From Actinomycetota bacterium (lineage in GTDB: Bacteria; Actinomycetota; Acidimicrobiia; Acidimicrobiales; Ilumatobacteraceae): a stretch of DNA of 5,212 bases. The notes under the pieces were generated by a model. That model was not told where the DNA came from. It was given only the letters and a program-made list of their open reading frames with translations, and ran no database searches. Position numbers and translations under genes: made by a program. The stretch covers positions 1 to 5,212 of the forward strand of contig WLFB01000106.1 in the NCBI GenBank assembly GCA_009703975.1, read 5' to 3'. Below are positions 1 to 5,212 of the stretch, piece by piece. Within the stretch, counting starts at the first letter, position 1; each line of letters begins with the position of its first letter.

Positions 1-860
1 AGGGTGCAAGGTTCGCCCCAGACATGCTTGGGTCTCTCGTCTATGTCGGCGGTATGCCCCTCGAAGAGGCTCTCGATGTGATCGCAATTGATGGCGCAAA
101 GCTTGGAGATGAACTTGTAAGAATTGGCTACTCGGGTGTCGCCCCTTGCCCCGGTCTTGTACCGCATGCATTTGTTGAGTTGCATATCGAACAAGGACCG
201 ATGCTTGAGGCCAACGGTGTGCGAATTGGAGCCGTGACAAGCGTGCAAGGTATTTCGTGGCAAGAAGTCACGATCATGGGTCAATCAAATCATGCTGGCA
301 CCACGCCGATGTCGTTAAGACATGACCCAGCTTTAGTGGCTGCCGAGATAACAGTGTTTCTTCGTCAACTTGCTAAAGAAATGGGCGGTGATCAAGTTTG
401 TACCGTCGGAAAGGTTGATATTCGTCCGAACTTGACAAATGTTGTCGCGGCCAAGGCAATGATCACACTTGATGTGCGTAATACCGATGAGGAACTGTTG
501 AAATTTGCCGAGTCAAAGATCGCTGAATATTTGCAAGTTGTCGCTTCAGCTGAGGGTGTGAAAATTACTACTCGAGAATTAGCGCGATTTGAACCTGTCG
601 TATTTGATGATCGCGTCATTGATTGTGTTGAAAGAATTGCCAAAGATCAAGGGAACTCTGTTCAACGAATGCCGTCAGGCGCGGGTCATGATGCCCAGAT
701 GTTGGCGCGAGTGTGCCCTTCTGGAATGATTTTCGTGCCAAGTGTTAAAGGTATTAGTCATAACCCGTCTGAATTTACGGAAACTGATGATCTTATTGCT
801 GGCGCAAACATCTTGCTGCACACGATGCTTTCGCTCACCACTCTTGAATCTACGAACTAA
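1..860 (+). CDS. Zn-dependent M20 amidase, N-carbamoyl-L-amino acid hydrolase / allantoate amidohydrolase family (5' partial)
   Basis: This cytoplasmic metalloamidase family hydrolyses the ureido group of N-carbamoyl-L-amino acids or allantoate, releasing ammonia and CO2. The reading frame is open from base 3, giving GARFAPDMLGS before the first ATG at 24. Family members have EEEG(A/S)RF here, and bases 1-2 (AG) fit the end of a GAG codon. The window therefore opens just after the metal-ligand Glu, and roughly 125-135 N-terminal residues are missing; ATG 24 is not the true start. Visible motifs are VELHIEQGP (zinc His at 183-185), NHAGTTPM in the dimerisation domain (His at 291-293), DVRNTD, PSGAGHDAQ, and GISHNPSE with the last zinc His at 759-761. 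Stop TAA is at 858-860, and the D-carbamoylase-like gene follows after 15 bases. Family membership is secure. Choosing between L-carbamoylase, allantoate amidohydrolase and beta-ureidopropionase is not possible from this fragment. Confidence 0.95.
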   Translation, partial: GARFAPDMLGSLVYVGGMPLEEALDVIAIDGAKLGDELVRIGYSGVAPCPGLVPHAFVELHIEQGPMLEANGVRIGAVTSVQGISWQEVTIMGQSNHAGTTPMSLRHDPALVAAEITVFLRQLAKEMGGDQVCTVGKVDIRPNLTNVVAAKAMITLDVRNTDEELLKFAESKIAEYLQVVASAEGVKITTRELARFEPVVFDDRVIDCVERIAKDQGNSVQRMPSGAGHDAQMLARVCPSGMIFVPSVKGISHNPSEFTETDDLIAGANILLHTMLSLTTLESTN

Positions 861-875
861 AATACGAGAACTGAT

Positions 876-1799
876 ATGACTCGCCTACTCAAAGTTGCAG
901 CCGCACAACTCGGGCCCATTCAGCGCACCGATGATCGGCAATCTGTTGTAACGCGTTTGATTGAACTACTTCGCAATGCACATTCACAGAAGGCTGAGTT
1001 GGTTGTGTTTCCTGAATTGGCTCTTACAACCTTTTTCCCACGATGGTTTGTTGATGACATTTCACAAGCTGATCACTGGTACGAGACTCAGATGCCTTCG
1101 GCGATCACCCAGCCATTATTCGATGAGGCGAAGAAACTTGGTGTCGGATTCTGTTTGGGTTACGCAGAGCTGACAGAAAACGGCGAACGCTTTAATACGC
1201 AAATATTGGTTGAGCGCAATGGAGACGTTGTCGCCAAATATCGAAAAGTTCACATACCGGGTCATGAAACCCATGAACCTGATCGCCCCTTTCAACACGC
1301 AGAGCGTTACTACTTCAAACCCAGCGATGAAGGTTTCGGAGTATGGCAAGCATTTGGTGGTCGCATCGGAATGATGATTTGTAACGATCGTCGTTGGCCA
1401 GAAAGTTACCGCGTCATGGGCTTACAAGGAGTCGAAATGATTCTCTGTGGATACAACACCCCGCTGCAATACATCCCTGACCCGACTCAAGATCCACTGC
1501 AAAGTTTTCATAATGCATTAGTTATGCAAAGTGGTGCGTATCAAAATGGCACATTTGTAGTTGGCGTGGCTAAAGGTGGTGTCGAAGAAGGTGTCGACAG
1601 TTTGGCTGATTCAAGCATCATTGCGCCGTCTGGCGAGCTGCTAGCAAAGACATCTACTAGTGGCGATGAGGTTGTAACGGCAACCTGTGATCTCGACTGG
1701 TGCTATAACTACAAGAACACTCTGTTCAACTTTGACCGTTACCGTCGACCTGAGGTTTATGGGCGTATAACTAGTCAACGAGGGGCAATCTTTACATAA
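876..1799 (+). CDS. N-carbamoyl-D-amino acid hydrolase-like enzyme (nitrilase superfamily)
   Basis: Enzymes of this type convert N-carbamoyl-D-amino acids to D-amino acids plus ammonia and CO2 in the cytoplasm, using a Glu-Lys-Cys triad. The 307-residue protein matches the usual length of about 304. The triad is visible as E47 (VVFPELALTTFFPRW), K124 (KYRKVHIPGH) and C169 (MMICNDRRWPE). Further active-site residues of the Agrobacterium enzyme also appear: H126, H141 and E143 (PFQHAE), R172/R173, and N194/T195 (GYNTP). The C-terminal FNFDRYRRPEVYG resembles the same enzyme. These shared segments make it a better match to D-carbamoylase than to N-carbamoylputrescine amidase or generic nitrilases. 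The ATG start follows a weak GAGAA (866-870) by 5 bases, and the protein starts at the same place as the family. The preceding gene ends 15 bases upstream, so co-transcription is likely. The natural substrate is unproven and could be a ureide of purine breakdown. Confidence 0.94.
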   Translation: MTRLLKVAAAQLGPIQRTDDRQSVVTRLIELLRNAHSQKAELVVFPELALTTFFPRWFVDDISQADHWYETQMPSAITQPLFDEAKKLGVGFCLGYAELTENGERFNTQILVERNGDVVAKYRKVHIPGHETHEPDRPFQHAERYYFKPSDEGFGVWQAFGGRIGMMICNDRRWPESYRVMGLQGVEMILCGYNTPLQYIPDPTQDPLQSFHNALVMQSGAYQNGTFVVGVAKGGVEEGVDSLADSSIIAPSGELLAKTSTSGDEVVTATCDLDWCYNYKNTLFNFDRYRRPEVYGRITSQRGAIFT

Positions 1800-1800
1800 T
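1772..1800 (+). promoter_or_regulatory. Weak sigma-70-like promoter match upstream of the Xdh-like gene
   Basis: TAGTCA (1772-1777, four of six matches to TTGACA) and CATAAT (1795-1800, five of six matches to TATAAT) are 17 bases apart. This would place a start of transcription near 1806-1808 and leave a leader of about 28 bases. The -10 element lies inside the palindrome at 1791-1805, a layout that would allow repression. Matches this weak are common by chance, and the 36-base gap also fits simple readthrough from upstream genes. Confidence 0.2.
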
Positions 1801-1805
1801 GTAAA
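1791..1805. promoter_or_regulatory. 15-base perfect palindrome, candidate operator
   Basis: TTTACATAATGTAAA has 7-base arms (TTTACAT / ATGTAAA) around a single central A at 1798. It spans the stop codon of the D-carbamoylase-like gene and the start of the gap before the xanthine dehydrogenase-like gene, 30 bases upstream of the GTG start. Size and symmetry suit a dimeric helix-turn-helix repressor site. The regulator is not identifiable. It is AT-rich with no following T-run, so it is not a convincing terminator. A 7-base-arm palindrome can occur by chance in 5 kb; the main support is its position. Confidence 0.35.
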
Positions 1806-1835
1806 CCTGAACCCCAATAGGGCTATGGTTAAGAC

Positions 1836-4457
1836 GTGACAAGTCACCTCACAGCGACATCGACAAGCGAACACTCCGACGAGCGAGTTGCGCTCACTGT
1901 TAACGGGATAGCCGTAACGGTTCGTAATGATCACCCGCACTTGTTGGCGGCACTTCGCGAAGAACTAGATATCACATCTCCGAAAGATGGTTGCTCACCG
2001 ACAGGACAATGTGGTTGTTGCACCGTTCTCGTTGACGGTAAAGCAATCGTCAGTTGTCAGCAGTCTCTTGAAAAAGTTTCCGGCGCTCAGATCACAACGC
2101 TTGAAGGTGTTAGTCAGACTGAGCGCGATGCATTTGCGAATGCTTTTGCCGCATGCGGCGGTTTGCAATGTGGATTTTGTATTCCGGGTATTGTCGTTCG
2201 CGCTAAAGCGCAAATTGACAAAAAGGGTGCTGACTTAAAACGAGAAGATATGGCACGACATCTTGGTGCACACTTGTGTCGATGTACTGGATACGTCAAA
2301 ATTCTCGATGCAATTGAAACTGTCGCCAAATCACAGACCCGAGAAATGATTACAACTGGCGGTTTGGGCGTGCGCGTTATGAAACTTGAAGCCGAAGCGC
2401 TTGCACTCGGCGATCGAGGGTACATCGATGACATGCGCGTCAACGGTATGTTGCACGCCGCATTGGTTTTTACCGAACATGCAAGAGCAGATGTGCTTGG
2501 GATAGACGTAAGTGCTGCATTAAATCAGCCGGGCGTCAAAGCTGTTTTTACTGCTGCGGATATTCCTGGTGAGTTGATGATGGGGATTATCTACAAAGAT
2601 TGGCCAGTGATGATTCCGGTGGGTGGCAGAACTTCATACGCGGGTGATGTTTTGGCAATTGTTGTTGCTGACTCAAGAATGAATTCTCGAAATGCAACTG
2701 CAGCTGTCAAAGTTACATATAACCCGCTATCGCCCATCACAGATGCTCGCAAAGCAATCGAGACTAATGATATTGCAGTTTGGAAAACCGAATCCAATAT
2801 TCTTAGTAAGTCGATTTACAAACGAGGCGATTGCGACACGGCTATTTCTTCAAGTGATTTTATTGCGCGCGAAAAATTTGTGACCCAAAGAATAGAACAC
2901 GCCTTCCTTGAACCCGAAAGCACTTTGGCTGTACCGGATTTTTCAAGCGGAAGCAAACGACTGCAAGTTTATTCGGGCGGGCAGGGAGTCTGGGATGATC
3001 GCAACGACATTGCTCGCATGCTTGCGATTGACAACAGTCAGATAACAGTGACACTGGTTACGAATGGCGGAGCATTCGGCGGCAAAGAAGATATGAGTAA
3101 TCAAGCCCATGCTTCACTGGCTGCGTGGCTTTTAGATCTTCCTGTTAAATGCACTTTGACTCGTGAAGAAAGTTTTTTGATGCACGCCAAGCGGCATCCA
3201 ATTGAAATGGATTACGAATTGGCTTGCGATAAGAACGGCAAACTTACTGCTCTGCGAGTTCGAGCAATTGGTGACTCAGGTGCATATGCCAGTGTTGGAA
3301 TGAAAGTTCTTGAACGAATGGCTGGTCACGCGAGTGGTCCTTATCAAGTCGCCAACATCGATGTTGAAGCAATCGCCGCTCGCACCAACAACCCAGTCTG
3401 TGGAGCGTTTCGTGGTTTTGGCGCTAATCAAGCGCAATTTGCGATGGAAGGCGTGCTCGACAGACTTGCCGAGAAAGTTGGCATTTCTGGCTGGGAGATC
3501 CGCTCAAGAAATGTAATTAAACCTGGGATGGTCTGGGGCCCTGGTCAGATCATGGATGACGGGTGTCTTGGCGCTGAATTATGTTTGAACGAAATCAAAC
3601 CACAATACGATGCCGCAATTTTGGCCGGAAAAGCAGTCGGTCTTGGTCTTGGACTCAAAAATAGTGGACTTGGCAACGGCTTCAAAGAAATCTCAAAAGC
3701 CGTTGTGCATTTTAAAGATAATGGTCGCGTTGAAGTTCGCCATGGATGGACAGAAATGGGTCAAGGAATTAATACTGTTGCCGCACAAGTGGTTGTGCAC
3801 GAACTTGGTATTGATGCTTCGCTGATTGATGTGATCGTTGATACGTCACGTGAACTCGGCTTCGGACAAACCACTGGGTCTCGTGGAACTCTGATGGGAG
3901 CTGGCTCGGTCAAAGATGCGTGCGATGTTGCCCGTGCCGCCAACTTTGCTATAGGTGTTGACCACGTCGGTGAATACCGGGTCGACTGGACGAACAAGAT
4001 GGGTGAACCCGGAATAACTAATCCGATCATTCACTCAACATTTAGTTATGCCGCTCAGATGGTCGTAATTGATCGCGAGACACAAAAGATCGAGCGAGTT
4101 GTTGCGGTGCACGACGTTGGTCGGATAGTCAACCCGACACTATGTGAAGGTCAAGTTGAAGGCAGTGTGCACATGGGTCTTGGTTACGCGCTGACCGAAG
4201 AATTTCCGTCTGACCCGGTCACCGCGTTTCCGACGAATATGACGTTACGTAGTCTTGGGATTTTGCGCGCTAAAGATGTGCCGAAGATAGAAGTGAAACT
4301 TATTGAGTCGGCGCAACCTAATTCTCCATATGGCATTAAAGGCGTCGGCGAAATCGGTCTAGTGCCAACAGCGGGTGCCGTTGCAGCAGCGCTACGTGAA
4401 CTTGATGGTCAATGGCGCAATACATTGCCGATGCGCCGCGATAAACAAGAAGACTGA
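1836..4457 (+). CDS. Single-chain xanthine dehydrogenase-like molybdenum hydroxylase, [2Fe-2S]2-Moco fusion (Se-dependent Xdh type)
   Basis: This 873-residue enzyme should hydroxylate a purine such as hypoxanthine or xanthine and pass electrons from the molybdopterin through two [2Fe-2S] clusters. Residues 18-80 form the plant-type ferredoxin domain (C53, C59, C62, C74). Residues 90-165 form the helical [2Fe-2S] domain (LQCGFC with C112/C115, LCRCTGY with C148/C150). A linker at 165-180 leads to the hammerhead domain (about 185-295) and two Moco-binding domains (about 340-840). GGAFGGKE (411-418), AFRGFG (524-529), GWTEMGQG and GVGE (E839) are present. By motif alignment, E418, R494, R526, F528 and E839 match bovine xanthine oxidoreductase E802, R880, R912, F914 and E1261, which favours a purine over an aldehyde. 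There is no FAD domain, so a separate FAD subunit or another acceptor is needed. The GTG start is forced: an in-frame TAA lies at 1830-1832 and there is no other start codon before the ferredoxin fold. Exact substrate and selenium dependence are inferred. Confidence 0.94.
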   Translation: MTSHLTATSTSEHSDERVALTVNGIAVTVRNDHPHLLAALREELDITSPKDGCSPTGQCGCCTVLVDGKAIVSCQQSLEKVSGAQITTLEGVSQTERDAFANAFAACGGLQCGFCIPGIVVRAKAQIDKKGADLKREDMARHLGAHLCRCTGYVKILDAIETVAKSQTREMITTGGLGVRVMKLEAEALALGDRGYIDDMRVNGMLHAALVFTEHARADVLGIDVSAALNQPGVKAVFTAADIPGELMMGIIYKDWPVMIPVGGRTSYAGDVLAIVVADSRMNSRNATAAVKVTYNPLSPITDARKAIETNDIAVWKTESNILSKSIYKRGDCDTAISSSDFIAREKFVTQRIEHAFLEPESTLAVPDFSSGSKRLQVYSGGQGVWDDRNDIARMLAIDNSQITVTLVTNGGAFGGKEDMSNQAHASLAAWLLDLPVKCTLTREESFLMHAKRHPIEMDYELACDKNGKLTALRVRAIGDSGAYASVGMKVLERMAGHASGPYQVANIDVEAIAARTNNPVCGAFRGFGANQAQFAMEGVLDRLAEKVGISGWEIRSRNVIKPGMVWGPGQIMDDGCLGAELCLNEIKPQYDAAILAGKAVGLGLGLKNSGLGNGFKEISKAVVHFKDNGRVEVRHGWTEMGQGINTVAAQVVVHELGIDASLIDVIVDTSRELGFGQTTGSRGTLMGAGSVKDACDVARAANFAIGVDHVGEYRVDWTNKMGEPGITNPIIHSTFSYAAQMVVIDRETQKIERVVAVHDVGRIVNPTLCEGQVEGSVHMGLGYALTEEFPSDPVTAFPTNMTLRSLGILRAKDVPKIEVKLIESAQPNSPYGIKGVGEIGLVPTAGAVAAALRELDGQWRNTLPMRRDKQED

Positions 4458-4460
4458 CTA

Positions 4461-5212
4461 ATGGCCAATCAAACTGCTGGCCTTGTTTGTGCGCACCATC
4501 ATCTCTACTCGACACTCGCCCGAGGTATGCCTGCGACTGCAAAAACGCCTGTTAATTTCTTAGAGATTTTGCAACAAGTATGGTGGCGACTTGATGCGGC
4601 GCTTGATGACGAGATGATTTATTGGTCGGCGATGCTCGGGGCCACAGAAGCGTTAATGAATGGCACCACATGCGTTATCGATCATCACGAATCGCCAAAC
4701 TGTATTGAGGGTTCACTTTCAACAATTGCTCGCGCATGCAAGACAGTTGGTGTGCGCGTCAATGCTTGTTATGGCGTCACAGACCGATGGGACGACAGCG
4801 GAAATTTGCACTCAAAAGTTTCACCAATTTCGAAAATGACTCAGGCAGCTAAACGCGGCCTTGCAGAGTGTGATCGTTTTTTAACCGAGGGCGGTCGCGG
4901 AATGGTCGGCGCTCATGCTGCTTTTACTTGCAGTGATGAAACTTTAGTTGCGGCTAGTGATTTGGCGGCGAAACATAAGACCGGTGTGCACATTCATGTC
5001 GCCGAAGGGTTAGACGACTCGCATGCTGGTGCGCGACTTGAGAATCTAAGCAAAGACAACTGGCTTTTGATTCACGCAGTACATCTTGATCGCAAACTCT
5101 CTGGATACATCGTGCATAATCCTAGATCAAATATGAATAACTCAGTCGGATACGCCAAACCGAGCACGCTTACAAATAAAGTTCTAATCGGCACAGATGG
5201 TATCGGTGCCGA
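4461..5212 (+). CDS. ssnA: SsnA-type amidohydrolase/deaminase, lacking the usual N-terminal segment (3' partial)
   Basis: This is a TIM-barrel metal-dependent amidohydrolase of the SsnA / chlorohydrolase-deaminase group, probably a deaminase of a purine or related ring. The frame stays open for 250 codons to the window edge. SsnA-like stretches are GLVCAHHHLYSTLARGMP, EILQQVWWRLD, DHHESPNCIEGSLS, VHNPRSNMNNSVGY and IGTDGIGA. Expected metal and catalytic residues are H12/H14 (HxH), H179 and E182 in HIHVAE, H205 or H208 (HAVHL), and D246 (GTDG). The family normally carries about 50-60 residues before HxH, forming part of a beta-sandwich. Here the ATG is only 11 codons before it, and an in-frame TGA at 4455-4457 excludes any upstream extension. 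The start follows a weak AGAAG (4448-4452) by 8 bases. It sits 3 bases after the Xdh-like gene and in the same frame, so coupled translation is likely. Substrate is unknown; guanine is one guess. Confidence 0.88.
   Translation, partial: MANQTAGLVCAHHHLYSTLARGMPATAKTPVNFLEILQQVWWRLDAALDDEMIYWSAMLGATEALMNGTTCVIDHHESPNCIEGSLSTIARACKTVGVRVNACYGVTDRWDDSGNLHSKVSPISKMTQAAKRGLAECDRFLTEGGRGMVGAHAAFTCSDETLVAASDLAAKHKTGVHIHVAEGLDDSHAGARLENLSKDNWLLIHAVHLDRKLSGYIVHNPRSNMNNSVGYAKPSTLTNKVLIGTDGIGA
4463..4482 (+). other. Small GC-rich hairpin at the ssnA-like start codon
   Basis: GGCCA (4463-4467) pairs with TGGCC (4478-4482) around a 10-base loop, directly after the ATG at 4461. In the mRNA it could slow initiation or help couple translation to the preceding gene. 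The stem is only 5 pairs, so function is uncertain. Confidence 0.2.

Noticed and set aside
24..26. ATG at 24 as the start of the first gene
   Set aside because: The frame is open upstream and encodes the conserved GARFAPD just before it, so the gene enters from outside the window.
1579..1600. Short direct repeat GGTGTCGA in the D-carbamoylase-like gene
   Set aside because: It is coding sequence for GGVEEGVDS, matching a conserved EEG region of the family. Two 8-base copies do not indicate a repeat element.
1791..1805. Palindrome as a rho-independent terminator
   Set aside because: The arms are AT-rich, the centre is one base (too small for an RNA loop), and no T-run follows.
2114..2443. 109-residue open frame on the - strand inside the Xdh-like gene
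   Set aside because: It lies opposite strongly conserved [2Fe-2S] motif coding sequence and has no recognisable domain. It is a shadow frame, as are the other - strand frames across the window.
4455..4500. UGA at the Xdh/SsnA junction as a selenocysteine codon
   Set aside because: The hairpin at 4463-4482 has a loop (ATCAAACTGC) without the GU-type apical loop expected of bacterial SECIS elements. The Xdh-like protein is already complete in its C-terminal motifs before the UGA.
4336..4542. 68-residue - strand frame across the Xdh/SsnA junction
   Set aside because: Both + strand genes explain this region with family motifs, and the - strand product shows nothing recognisable.

Overview
The window is a dense single-strand bacterial gene cluster. 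Four protein genes lie head to tail on the + strand, separated by 15, 36 and 3 bases. The first is cut by the left edge and the last by the right edge. GC content looks like the upper 40s percent, estimated from a few lines only. The short gaps, GTG start and compact last protein fit a free-living bacterium with a small or streamlined genome. The taxon cannot be fixed from the sequence. I saw no mobile element, CRISPR array, tRNA or rRNA.

Layout: (1) 1-860 is the C-terminal two thirds of a zinc-dependent M20 amidase of the hydantoinase/carbamoylase family (N-carbamoyl-L-amino acid hydrolase / allantoate amidohydrolase type). (2) 876-1799 is a complete nitrilase-superfamily enzyme that closely resembles N-carbamoyl-D-amino acid hydrolase. 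(3) 1800-1835 is a small gap. Its left edge carries a 15-base palindrome that could be an operator, overlapping a weak promoter-like match. (4) 1836-4457 is a single-chain molybdenum hydroxylase of the xanthine dehydrogenase family: two [2Fe-2S] domains fused to the molybdopterin domain, with no FAD domain. This architecture is typical of the 'selenium-dependent xanthine dehydrogenase' group. (5) 4461-5212 is the start of an SsnA-type amidohydrolase that begins directly at the metal-binding HxH strand and so lacks the usual N-terminal segment.

Together the genes look like part of a purine/ureide (or hydantoin) catabolic operon. SsnA and a fused xanthine dehydrogenase are neighbours in the E. 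coli ssnA-ygfM-xdhD region and in purine-degradation clusters of anaerobes. Amidohydrolases for N-carbamoyl or ureide products are also part of such clusters. A plausible flow is deamination of an aminopurine (SsnA-like), hydroxylation of the purine ring (Xdh-like), ring opening by a cyclic amidase not seen here, then release of ammonia and CO2 from carbamoylated products by the two amidohydrolases. That flow is inference. The family assignments are well supported by motifs.

The most unusual points are the N-terminally minimal SsnA-like protein, its in-frame UGA junction with the Xdh gene, the adjacent L-type and D-type carbamoylases, and an extra residue in the first [2Fe-2S] cysteine motif.
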